A stretch of DNA of 64,000 nt from Lamellibrachia columna (Eukaryota; Annelida; Polychaeta; Sabellida; Siboglinidae). The notes under the pieces were generated by a model. The model was not told where the DNA came from. It saw nothing but the letters and a program-made list of their open reading frames with translations, and ran no database searches. Positions 10,341-61,499 of this stretch are shown here, in pieces (position 1 is the stretch's first letter; the number at the start of each line of letters is the position of its first letter). The translations under genes were made by a program, and so were the position numbers. Location of the stretch: assembly GCA_963662155.1 (NCBI GenBank), contig OY759263.1, positions 38,828,595 through 38,892,594 of the forward strand, written 5' to 3'.

Positions 10341-13015
10341 GCATAAAGTTCTATGAGAAATCCATGTTATTTCGTAATATTTTGTACTGCATTTGCCTGT
10401 ATGAAGTACTGTGACGTACGGTTCCACAAAAACTTCCCCAAAGTAAAATGTGAATGTAAATATACTGGTTGCTTGGATGAAAGTGCTTGATAGGTAATTG
10501 TACAGATCTTAAAAATAATGCGATATCGGACAGGGAGCGAATGCAATGATTAAAAAAGTGGTGCTGAGTGAGAGAAACGAGGAGACCAGGTAACTACCCT
10601 TGCCATAAAAATTTTGCACACATTGAAGTTTCAAGATGTCCTTGAGAGCAATATTATGATCAAGGGAATTGCAATAGTCAAGTCTACTGCTAACAAAAGA
10701 GCAGTTTCAATAGTTTTGGTGACAACAAAAACTTATACCAGCGAATATGACGATGGTCACAAATGCGATAAAAGCAGCAATGCAAAGTTGGTGAAATATG
10801 CTGTCTAAAATTGTTATTATTATAAAAGATGACTCCTAGTCCTAAATTCCATGCTGAGATGGCCGTTGTGAAATTCTGGCTTAGCATAGATGTCGGGGGG
10901 AGGGGGGGATCAAGTTTAGCACACTGCTTTTGTGTACCAATAATAAGAAACTGTTTTATTTGTAATTAACTTTACTTTGCTGTCAGTCATCCAGTAGAAT
11001 ATATCATGGAGACAATCCCTGAGTTGGTTTAAGAAGCAATTTGTATCCAGGGTAGCCAAGGAAAGGTAAATCTGTGTATCATCTGCATATAGGTGGTGGT
11101 CCAAGTTGTGAGTTTGAATAACTGGAGCAGTGTAAAGAGTAAAAACAACAATGGACCAAGGACAGAACCCTGAGGAACACCACATGAAGTGGGTAGTGCT
11201 GCTGAAAAGCAATTAGCTATCTTCATTCTTTGGTATCTATCAGTTAAGTATGATGGAAACCAGCTCAGGGCTGTGCCAGATATGCTATGCCATATTGACA
11301 AGCATTTAATGGGTATGTTATGGTCAATTGTATCAAAAGCAGCAGATAAATCAAGCAAGGTAAGCGCTGTTACTTTACCTTTGTCCATATTTAGAGTGAC
11401 ATCATTGTGTACTTTTAAAAGAGCAGTCTCTGTAGAATAAAACTGTTTGTAAGCTGATTGTAATACATTAGACATACAATTTGACTCAATGTGAGACCTT
11501 AGACAGCTTGCTACAACTTTTTCCAGTACCTTGGAAACAGGCCCTTAGCCAGAAATAAAAAATTGCCAGTCTTGAACATTCTTAAAAACCTTAAATGCGC
11601 AAATGGCTTCCGTGGAAGGTGTTCGCATCTATGACAGCCATTATTGGCCCACTGGATTTTTAATGGTAAGCCAATGCCAGACATTATTGGCCCATTTGGT
11701 TTTTGCACTGGTAAGCCAATGCAAGTTGAGCAAATGTCAAATGACAGCCATTATTGGCCGAATTAGGTTTTTTTCAATGGCAGGCCAAGTCCAGTTTAAT
11801 CATTATTGGCCCAATCGAGTCTTACTAGCTGTGCAACGAGATTGGCATTATCACCTGCACAGTAATGCTAAATACTATTAGAAGAAGAGCCAACACATGA
11901 AGGTTCATAAAAAAGCAACTTGAAACTTTATTTTAAATATATACCCATGGAAGTAATGTTTGAAGCATCTTAAGACTTAAGGCTAAGTACATGCATGCAA
12001 ATACGTGTAATATGAACAAATATGATAACAATCACACTCAAAATACAACAAATATAAATAGAAGATATAGCACTCAGTAATACAGTTGGTTTTGAAAGTA
12101 ATACATTGAAACATTACTTCTTTGATAACACAGCAATCATCCAGATTCAGTATTGCCTATTGGACAAAAACAATATGAATTTACTAGACAGCGCACAGCC
12201 TAATCGTTTGTGGTTTGCCTGCCGTTTGAGTTGAGGAACCAGGAAACTGCTGCCGATAGTTGGGCCTACATGCTGGTTACATAATGTGAATTGGAGCCCG
12301 AATCCAACTCAATTTCGAAGTCAACCGCGATCGCGCTTGGCCACTGCAGAGTGCTAGTGGTGGGCGAAAATACAGTATTGTCTCGGTTACTAGCGGCAGG
12401 CACATCAACATTATGGATCTCCACCAACGTAGCAAAGGATGCTTACTCGGACTATTCATGGACAATCACAGGAACGCTGCTTTTTTTCACATTTACGAAA
12501 AAGGCATCGATTGTCGTGAAATTTTACGTTGACATGTCGCATAATGATGACCTTTTCACTCGCTTGGCAGGTGCCATTTTGAACTCGCTCCACGACATCC
12601 GGGTCACAGGATTGTTTCTTCAAATGAGAGCGCCAATGGATAGGCACTGAGAAAGGCCATAAAAACGCATTTCCCAATGATGTACATTACAATAAATAGA
12701 GATCAACCTCAGTATCATTATTTTCCAACGATGTCAAGGTTTAAAATATATAGTCTTATATATCGATGGTATTTGCTATTTTGCCGCTGACAACATTCGT
12801 CGAATCACAACCGCATGCGCTAAGAGGCACTAAGACAGTTCAAACAATATTATTATGAAAAAATCTCATCTGAAAAGAAAAACCTGTCTTTTATTTTTAT
12901 TTTACCCGTCGTCGTAAGACATTTGTCTGTCTTGAAGACGGGCAGATGGGTCACTGGCTAAGGGCCTGCTTGGAAATAAAGCTTAGATTAGAAATAGGTC
13001 AATAACTGTTTAGGT
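10340..13015 (-). pseudogene. L2/CR1-like LINE reverse transcriptase remnant, split by a hAT element
   Basis: Reading right to left (minus strand): PISNLSFISKVLEKVVASCL, then QSAYKQFYSTETALLKVHND, LLDLSAAFDTIDH, GVPQGSVLGPLLF and, after a frameshift, HHLYADDTQIYLSL with the catalytic YADD. Further on: NLGVIFYNNNNFRQHIS, SSRLDYCNSL, LQCVQN and LHSLPVRYRIIFKICT-type sequence, the usual order of an L2/CR1 clade RT and its C-terminal region. Frameshifts and stops (one stop looks like CGA to TGA decay in the NYRP motif) show it is dead. The hAT element 11538-12968 interrupts it. Its 5' part is missing. The 10340-10400 end is uncertain. Confidence 0.88.
11538..12968. mobile_element. Nonautonomous hAT element, 1431 bp, inside the LINE
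   Basis: Perfect 15-bp terminal inverted repeats, CAGGCCCTTAGCCAG at 11538-11552 and its complement at 12954-12968. They are flanked by an identical 8-bp duplication CTTGGAAA at 11530-11537 and 12969-12976. An 8-bp duplication with CAG-type tips is diagnostic of hAT. Removing it with one duplication joins the LINE reading frame exactly. Inside, 11640-11830 has imperfect repeats of an attattggccc motif, and 12290-12680 is a GC-richer tract with short open frames that I do not recognise as a transposase. Confidence 0.92.
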
Positions 13016-13490
13016 TTACTTTAGGCAAGTTGAAGAATAAGAATATAATATCAGCTTATTAACCCATTTGATCCCAGGATTTAGTGACCAAATGCTCCAA
13101 TAATCCCAGGATTATTGGCAAATTCTGAGTGTATTTAGCACCTTGTGTTAAAAAATCTGTAGAAAAACTATACAATATTGATAATTGCAAGTTGTGTTTA
13201 TTTTGAAGAGTATTAATTTCCCATGTGCCTGTACATAAACAAATGAGATTTGATCATAAAATGTTGACACTTTATTACAATTTGCAAAGACAAAATAATT
13301 TTTTAACAATAACTTGACAAACATTTTTCACGGACATTTGACAATAACATATTGCTATTACCATATGCAATCCAGTGAAGCAAATGTAGCAGTGTATGTT
13401 TATTTTGCCCCACTAAAAAATATCCAAATCTGACGGTTACTTTTCAAGTTACACGTTTTTTGTCAACGTGCGTGAACTAAAAAAATTGCT
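13016..13490. other. Noncoding stretch
   Basis: Nothing supported. Confidence 0.45.
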
Positions 13491-13496
13491 ATTTTC

Positions 13497-13700
13497 AAGG
13501 CCCCGAGTCTGTGATGGCTCGTCCTGCGATGGCTCGTCCTGCGAAGGCCCCGAGCCTGCAATGGCTCGTCCTGCGAAGGCCCCTGAGCCTGCGATGGCTC
13601 GTCCTGCGAAGGCCCCGAGCCTGCGAAGGCCCCGAGCCTGCGAAGGCCCCGAGCCTGCGACGGCTCGTCCTGCGAAGGCCCCTGCAACGGTTCTTCTGCA
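13497..13700. repeat. GC-rich minisatellite
   Basis: Alternating short units of the forms cctgcgatggctcgt and cctgcgaaggccccgag, about 12 to 13 in all, making higher-order pairs. Every frame is open because units lack stops; the resulting basic peptides are not evidence of coding. Confidence 0.85.
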
Positions 13701-15420
13701 ACAATGAACATAAAAATAAATATTAGAAATGACAATAAATAAAAAATAGCAACACATTAGCTGGCTGTTTAGTTTGCCAACCATCATCAGCAGGACAGAC
13801 CAGCGGTCGGCAAGGTATGTTTCATAGCACATCTGGGCCATGGGATGACCTAGGCAACTATATGGATTAATTTAGCTGGAAGTCAACACGAAAAACATTC
13901 AAAGTACAGAAAAACAGCTTACATGGTTGTCGATTTCCATGTCTGATCCATTCTTCATTTCGCCAGCATCACTGTCTGTATCCCAAAGCATTTCAGTTGA
14001 ACCACAAAGTTGAACCGCGAAACGGCGAAGCAAACAGATGAAAATAAAAATGTCCAATATGGCTACCTATACATGTGACCAGTGGGGGTTGTCGCGAGAC
14101 ATGTTCGCTACACACCGTCAAAAATGTTTGAACAAAATCCAGCAGCTTATACCAACTTTTGGCCCAACTCTGTGTGAACACAGCGTTTATTTTGATTTTT
14201 TGCACATATCAGATTGGATATTGTAAGAAAGAGACCAACATGACCAACAAATCATAGGTAATTGCTTAAATAAGGAGTTATTTTTGCGAACTACTCTACT
14301 ACTGAATAAACACGTGTATACATACATGTACCTACTCCAAAACGTTTAATAAAAAGAAAATATTTCTGATGAAAAAATGTAATAGTAATAGCTCACAATG
14401 TAGTAGTAATAGATTACATTACTTTCAGCATGTAATAATAATAGAAAGAAAACTAATTAATAGTAATAGATTACATTGCAGTGTAATAGACTGAAGGCCT
14501 GATTAATTTGCCACTGAGTCACTGTCAGAGTGACCAACAGATTGTTGTAACTTGTTGACCCTGACCAGGCTTTGAATAGTTTGCAAATTGATTTTGTATT
14601 TGTACGTGTTGGCCACAGTAGCATATAAATATCGACTTAAGAATCAGCCAGCACCATGTAACCGTGCAGCAGTTGTCTGGGCAAAGGCAAATTCACATGT
14701 ATGTAACATACACATATACCTGCACGCATGAATTAGACTATATACAAAGTATGCAGTACACCGTGGATAATTTGGATAATGCCAATTACTGCATAATAAC
14801 ACTCTAATTTATTATCGCACAGTATGCATGCTTTTTTAAAGTTCTTTCAGCTGACTATTCTCTGTTCGTCTCTTTTTCTCATACTCTTGCTGTGACTAAA
14901 ATTTCTGTCCTCAACTTTTTTCTTTTCAATTGCATGCTTGGGAAACACTTTATATGTCAGCTGTATAAGTCTACAAGGTTCACTTTTGAAAGTGCATCCT
15001 CATTTCACCAGTCAGGTTAACATCTGTAGTGTGTGAATAGTCTAAATAATGTGCGCTGTTGGTTTCATAAAAAGAGTGCGTACATTTGTTAAAATCATTG
15101 AAAGAATGGACTTTGACCGTTAGATCGTGTAACTTGCAGAACTTTGAATATGTTATAATATATATTGGGCCATTAGAGGCAAAGCAACTTTTGCCCTTTT
15201 TTGCACATTTTAGACTGGATCCAGTAAAACAGTGTATTAGTTTGTCCGATGAGTTCATCAAAACTAAATAATACATTTGTACAAACGAAATGAGACAACA
15301 ATCCAGTTGTGGAAAAACCTTTTATTATCTACAACGAACAGAGCGATTCATGGGTGCAGCTATATTGGTTTATTTTTAAGTACTTTCGAGTCTCATTATT
15401 GATAAAACGGTTGAAATATT
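13701..15420. other. Noncoding stretch
   Basis: A short run at 14380-14490 repeats tagtaatagattacatt-like motifs. No gene or element otherwise. Confidence 0.45.
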
Positions 15421-15433
15421 TTACAATTAAACA

Positions 15434-15775
15434 GATTAAATGTAATAACTGATGACCTGATGTTAGCCACACACCACTCATGGAAGGATTAAATGTAATA
15501 ACTGATGACCTGATGTTAGGCACACACCATTCATGGAAGGAGTTATTGGTAGAATCGTTAGATGTTTCAGTTCATAACATTCCTCTTTTGTCATTTATGC
15601 CAACATGTTCCAGTTTTGTTGCACAATACAATAACTGATGACCGGATGTTAGGCACACACCATTCATGGAAGGAGCTGAACTATCGGTAGAATTGTTAGA
15701 TGTTTCAGTTCATAACATTCCTCTTTGATCATTTATGCCAACATGTTCCAGTTTTGTTGCACAATATCCATTTCA
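15434..15775 (+). repeat. Nested tandem duplications
   Basis: A unit of about 53 bp (taataactgatgacctgatg...) occurs twice at 15434-15540. A larger unit of about 135-140 bp that starts with the same motif and includes gtttcagttcataacattcc is then repeated (about 15495-15640 and 15632-15775). Confidence 0.8.
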
Positions 15776-16359
15776 AAGGAACGAGAGCCAGTCACATAAT
15801 GATGTCCAGAATTAGTTTGTTAAGTAGTTCCAGTGTTGACAGAAGCTAGATCAAGACGTAATGGTTAGTACTCTGTAGATGTGGTAGATTTCTTTTCAAG
15901 TCTTGTTTCGTTTGGTGTGGAGCCTCAGGATGTCCTACATTGATTCATTTATTGTCAGTCAATTTTAAAATAGTTCTTTACCTGTGTCTCTTTTGTATAG
16001 TGGAAAAACAGTTAAATGATCCTTATCTGTGTTATTATTATATATGCGGACTTCTAGTTGGATGGAGGTCTCCACTGAATGGTTTCATTTGGGATGAACT
16101 CTGATCTTCACTGCACTTGGCACATGTAGAGTGGGTGTAGAAAGTGGATCCTAATGAGGCATGTTAAAAACTTTGCTGATTAGTTGTTAGCATTAATAGT
16201 TGTGGGAAAACTGGGAAATTTATGGTGCGGGAGATGCATTAGCCAGATTATCTGTGGAGATCAAGTAATCCAAATGTGGAACTCCAATGAGGACACTAGA
16301 ATAAATGTTTTGAAACAATTGGCCTAGTGTGATTTTTTGCCTTATACTAACTTATGTCT

Positions 16360-16435
16360 ACAATGAATGACTACCTGGTTGTGCTGTTACAATGACGACC
16401 TGGTTGTGCTGTTACAATGACGACCTGGTTGTGTA
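16360..16435 (+). repeat. Short tandem repeat, about 25 bp x 3
   Basis: Three copies of a unit containing gacctggttgtgctgttaca. Confidence 0.75.
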
Positions 16436-16504
16436 GTCAAACCTAATCCTAGTGATTATGTTGTGCTGACATCAACTGCAGCTTACTCATCTTGTATAAT
16501 GTAT

Positions 16505-16750
16505 CCATGGTGTTATTATATTGGTGTACCATGGTGTTATTATATTGGTGTACCATGGTGTTATTATATTGGTGTACCATGGTGTTATTATATTGGTGTA
16601 CCATGGTGTTATTATATTGGTGTACCATGGTGTTATTATATTGGTGTACCATGGTGTTATTATATTGGTGTACCATGGTGTTATTATATTGGTGTACCAT
16701 GGTGTTATTATATTGGTGTACCATGGTGTTATTATATTGGTGTACCATGG
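16505..16750 (+). repeat. 24-bp minisatellite, about 10 nearly identical copies
   Basis: Unit begins catggtgttattatattggt and ends gtac. As 24 is a multiple of three, several frames stay open on both strands. Copies are almost identical, suggesting recent expansion. Confidence 0.92.
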
Positions 16751-17010
16751 TGGCATTGTCACCTGCAGTAGAAATGCTCATTGTTACAGATGGATGCTGG
16801 AAATATGTTTAATAATGCAATAGCAAGTCAATGTGTCGGCTGTCCCATGAACATAATACTGCAGTGATATGTTTGGCTGTTGAATGAATGTCTTCTAATG
16901 GAAATGTCTTTTGATGGCCATCTTGTGATCTCTGATTGTGGTTTACCCAGTGGAGGAGATTACAACCATGTCATATCAAAATCTTGTTTAAATGTGTTAA
17001 ATTGCATCAT

Positions 17011-17165
17011 TACGATGATGACTTGACATCACCACAGTGATGACATGACATCACCACATTGATGACATGACAACACCACGATGATGACATGACAACACCA
17101 CGGTGATGACTTGACATCACCACAGTGATAACATGACATCATCATGGTGGTGATATAACATCACA
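17011..17165 (+). repeat. About 27-bp degenerate minisatellite
   Basis: Units of the type gatgacatgacatcaccac, five to six copies. A related degenerate array is at 18355-18495. Confidence 0.75.
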
Positions 17166-17274
17166 GGGATCGATCCGGAAAAGACATGTACTGTATTCGA
17201 CCTATTACGTGTACATGCCTTAATTAGTGTACACCCCCTTTTTTAATTAGCTGGATCCATAATTATAGTAATTT

Positions 17275-17353
17275 GACTAGTGTAGAACAATTGAAGTGTC
17301 ACCATCTGGTGTTAAACAGTTGGCACCACTTTTCAGTTGTTCTACACTAGTCA
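17275..17353. repeat. Small inverted repeat, possible mini-MITE
   Basis: actagtgtagaacaa at 17276-17290 is inverted as ttgttctacactagt at about 17337-17351, with a 46-nt loop. Confidence 0.6.
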
Positions 17354-17399
17354 CCAAATGACACCACTAGTGTTAAACAGTTACCTTATTGTCTAGAGA

Positions 17400-18115
17400 A
17401 ACAAATTGTGGTGTATGTTTATAAAACAGAATCCTTGACATTTTTACATGTCTAAATTGTTGTAGTTTTTAAGATATGATTGATTGCAGTTGTAAAATTT
17501 TTAACACATTTTTCTGGTTTGGGCACCTAATTCTTATACGGTAACAATGAATCAGAAAATGTCCCACAAATTATGGCAAATTATTGTCATATTTCATTAA
17601 AATTAATAAAAAGTTTCTATGTTTTTCACACTGATTTTTAGTTCTAAAATTCAGATATGCAAAAAACTGTAACATGTATGAAACACATTTGTACTTATCT
17701 AGTTTGCTTAATTGTACCAGAAGTTAACTAATTAATTTTAAACGTTAAACATAACATTATTTTGTTGTTGGGGGGTGGTCATTGAAGCTCACTTGGCACT
17801 AAAGCTGGGTCATTAATGATGCTTTTCATCACTAATATTAAAAGTAGACATGAATCGTGTGTAATATTTTACTTTTACTAAGTTTTAGCAATACCAATGT
17901 GAGGGTGGAAGTTGACAATATTACAATGGTGAGAAGAAACACAATTATTTTCCTTGCTATTTTTCATAACGTTATAAGAAACTGCTTGCATTTCACCATT
18001 GGCAGTTATTAATTATATTATCTTATCTTTAATTTGACATATAACATTTAGTATGTGGGACTGGTGTAAATTTGTCTTGAAGACGGCACTCCCGACGAGG
18101 CTGCTGTGCCATTGG
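17400..18115. other. AT-rich noncoding stretch
   Basis: Nothing supported. Confidence 0.45.
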
Positions 18116-18117
18116 GT

Positions 18118-18190
18118 AACCTGACATAACCCCCTCCGGACATAACCCCCTTGGACAAAAACCCCTCCGGACATTACCCCCTCCGGATTC
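18118..18190. repeat. Short cggacataaccccct-type repeat, possible transposon end
   Basis: Three to four copies of a cggacataacccc/ggacaaaaacccc motif, similar to the terminal repeats of the MULE-like element at 60797-61490. Only one end is seen. Confidence 0.4.
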
Positions 18191-18354
18191 ATGCCAATGG
18201 CATACTGTAAAAAAGGCGAGAGTCACTAACTTCAAAGTCTGCATGGGTTAATACTGGTTCAAACTACATATATTAATTATTCCAGTAAAAGGTAGTCATA
18301 ATAGTGTACAATTTCTAAAGTACCACAAATATGATCTATATGAAAAAAATGCTG

Positions 18355-18495
18355 CATCATTACGGTTATGGCATGACATGACATTATCACGGTGAAGGCA
18401 TGACATCATCACAATGACGACATGGCATCATTACGGTGATGGCTTTATATCATCACGATTGATGACGTGACATCATGACGGTGATGACATGAAGG
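18355..18495 (+). repeat. Degenerate repeat related to 17011-17165
   Basis: Units of the form catgacatcatcacggtgatg with many substitutions, lying 0.23 kb upstream of the start-codon exon. Confidence 0.65.
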
Positions 18496-18756
18496 TATAC
18501 AGATGTGTCATCATATATCACTCAAACACAACTTGACTGCTGTCAGTAGACACTGACTTATAGCTGGATATATTGAGAGTTGTAAGCTTCTGGTAGTACA
18601 CAAATATATGAATGCAGAAGGATGTATGTGTTTATATGATCATAGAGGGCAGAAGTTGGGAAATATTGTTTAATTAAATAAACTTGTCAATAAACACCTG
18701 CTGTGAATGTATTAGTTGCAGGTGGCCAAGACTGACCAACAGACTGAAGACTTGGC

Positions 18757-59016
<40,260 letters not shown>

Positions 59017-59074
59017 GTGAGTTAACATTTACTAGTGTTGTGTTTCATTTTATAGGTTGTTATATAATAATATG

Positions 59075-59172
59075 TTACAGTGAGTGCTGCCTACAGTGTG
59101 TTACTGTTACAGTGAGTGTTGTCCAATGTGTGTTACTGTTACAGTGAGTGTTGTCCAATGTGTGTTACTGAC
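59075..59172 (+). repeat. Short tandem repeat in intron 17
   Basis: Three copies of about 36 bp containing gttacagtgagtgttgtcc. The gtgagt resembles the exon 17 donor but only about 7 nt match. Confidence 0.7.
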
Positions 59173-59175
59173 TCA

Positions 59176-59345
59176 GGTATGGGTTCAAGTATTCAAGTAC
59201 TTGAGTACTTATGTACTTAAGTACAGCAAGTACTGTACTTGAATTTGGACCTGCCATTTTGCTGAGTGCAGTACTTGTACTTGGATTTGTACTTGACCGT
59301 CAAAGTACTTGGACTTGGCAAGTACTTTCCAAAGTACTTTTTTTA
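59176..59345. mobile_element. hAT-like end fragment rich in caagtacttg motifs
   Basis: Starts caggtatgggttcaagtatt, followed by many direct and inverted aagtacttg motifs. Such subterminal repeats with a caggta tip are common in hAT elements. No matching right end was found. Confidence 0.4.
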
Positions 59346-60375
59346 TGTTTTCGTTAAATAGTTGGCTCTATTGTACCCATACTCAATGTACTCAGATTTT
59401 ATGAGTACATTACGAGTATATCTGGGTACTTTCTCAATATATGCTGTGAAAATTTTTTTATTTGTAGTTAACAAAATGAAACTTTCCAGAAGTGTTTCAG
59501 TGTTCAACTATTTTTTTTATACTTTCTTGTTTCTGATTGATTACCCCCTTACCATCCCTACACATAGTGCACCCCCATTCTCCAATAATCATGATACCCA
59601 AAAAAGGCAACATGCAGCATCTTTTCCCAGGCAGAAACACCATGTTAAGCAAACAATTGTAGGCTAGTAGTTCAGGCCATAATCCATTTGTTTAATTAAG
59701 CCACCAGGATGTCCATAAAGGGCCATTCATCAGTTAACCCACCAGTTAGCCATGAAATGCCTTTGATGCAGTCAAGAGACCATGCCACTGGTTGACAGTG
59801 CTAACTGCTGAGAACTGCAAACTGAGTCTTCCTCTGCAGAAGTAAAGCGATTCAAGTGAGACTGTCTCCTACACCAGTATAATCTGGTGCCAGCAGTCTG
59901 GCTAAAAAGTACAAAGGGGATTTTGAGCCTGTTGTATTGGCATGTGCTAACCCTCTCAACAACCAGTAGATTAGAAAATATAAATTGCAAACTTCTAATA
60001 ACATTGCAAATTGCAACAAGGCCTCTGTGCGCCAAAAGTAAACAAACTGAACTGATGTATAGGCATGTAAATTGGTCTCGTAGTCTTATTTTCAAAACAA
60101 CGACAAACAAACTTGATTCAAATTGCCACACATTCCATTTGTAGCAATTTGGACAAATCTTCTCATCTCTACCCCTTCAAATGATATACATGTTGGGGGG
60201 GGTAATGTTTATATATATTGCGGTAAACCATAATTATATTGTATGGGACTACAGAGAACTTCCCTACTTTACAAAGTCTGTTACAACTATCGGAGATATT
60301 TTCCTAAAAGAAAAAAATGCAACAAAATATGTGAAAATTATTAATTTAAGATGATCCTTATTTAATTCATTGATT
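59346..60375. other. Intron 17 sequence
   Basis: No exon or repeat boundary recognised. Confidence 0.45.
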
Positions 60376-60796
60376 AGACCACGGCCCGAGGATATAAACC
60401 ATACTCAAACTCAAGCTCAATTCTGTGCTCAAGTGTGAGATTTCATGCTCACCAGAGTTTTCGTGCTCAACTGAGGTTATAAAACGTCTTGAGTACGTAC
60501 TCAGCTGAGTATGAAATGACGGAGTTTTTTCAAATGCACAAGTGGCCAAATGTAACTCTCTTTTTGAAAAAAGATAGCAAAGGTACTTCCGTATATAAAC
60601 AGTGGTGGACGAAGAATTTCGGCTGCAAGCGTCTCTTGCGACAAAAGCGCCGGAGAAAAATCAACCCATCACCAATATCACAGCTGTGTGGAAAGTCAGG
60701 CATACGGTGAATGATTTAACAGACAGAATGAGCTGAGTCACAAGATAAAACTGTCTAAAAATAAAAGTAGTAAAAAGTAATACTTACATAGATCCA

Positions 60797-61490
60797 GGAC
60801 AAAACCCACTCGGACAAAACCCCACAAGACAAACCCCATTCGGACAAAACCTCACTCACTAATCAGAATTCTGGACAATACCCCACTCTGAATTTTTTTT
60901 TCATAAATATTAAAAATAATCAGAATTTTTATAAAAATAATTAATTTTATGAATTAAAGTAAATATATTTCTGATTGCACTTCAAAGGAATGGTTTTGAA
61001 GTACAATTTTTAGTGCTGTATCACGCTTCAAGGTGGCTCCAGAACCAACAACATCTGTGAGGGTTGGAACAATGCCTTTTCCAAGCTGGTAGGACACACT
61101 CACCCCACCATCTGGAGAGCCATTGACAGCATACGGAAGGATCAGGCCCAGGTTGCCACTGCAATGCTACGTGATAAGCATGGTGAACCAACAGCCAAGA
61201 GTGTAGCCGTGTACGCCACCACACACTTAAACTCCAGACAAAGTTACACACTCTGTACTGACCATCGTGATGGCACCAAGTCAGTTCCAGATACACTGAG
61301 GGGCATTGGACATTGTGTGAGATGGAAGTAGAGACTGTTCTATTGTTATGTTTTCTATATTGTGTATACTGAATATGTGGATACCAAATACATGATTAAA
61401 CAGCAAAAAAGAAAAAAAACTTAGTTGTCTTTGAATATGAGTGAAGTGGGGTTTTGTCCAGTGGGGTTTTGTCCAGTGGATTTTTGCCCG
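60797..61490 (+). mobile_element. MULE-derived fragment with ggacaaaacccc repeats at both ends
   Basis: Left end has three to four cggacaaaaccccact-type repeats (60786-60890). The right end has the inverse ggggttttgtccagtggggt at about 61448-61485. Between them is the transposase fragment 61014-61331. Nested inside the larger inverted structure 60380-64000. Confidence 0.65.
61014..61331 (+). pseudogene. MULE (Mutator-like) transposase C-terminal fragment
   Basis: Open frame to the TAG at 61329 without a usable ATG. It reads RTNNICEGWNNAFSKLVGHT, then HPTIWRAIDSIRKDQ and ends GIGHCVRWK. The R-T-N-N-x-x-E-G-W-N/H-x-x-(F/L)...HP-x-I/L-W pattern is the conserved C-terminal end of animal MULE transposases, often paired with FLYWCH zinc fingers. 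The DDE catalytic part is absent, so it is a truncated relic. Confidence 0.88.
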
Positions 61491-61499
61491 TTTAACCAG

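Noticed and set aside
10916..11475. A functional reverse transcriptase gene
   Set aside because: Frameshifted between the VPQGS and YADD blocks, carries stops, lacks its 5' half and is cut by a hAT element.
12291..12677. Open frames inside the hAT element as a separate gene
   Set aside because: Lie wholly within a nonautonomous transposon, on both strands, with no recognisable domain or splice pattern.
13449..13841. Arg/Ala/Gly-rich frames over the GC minisatellite
   Set aside because: Open in several frames on both strands, as expected of a stop-free tandem repeat.
16449..16823. Repeat proteins MVHQYNNT and YWCTMVLL
   Set aside because: 24-bp minisatellite artefacts, open in five frames at once.
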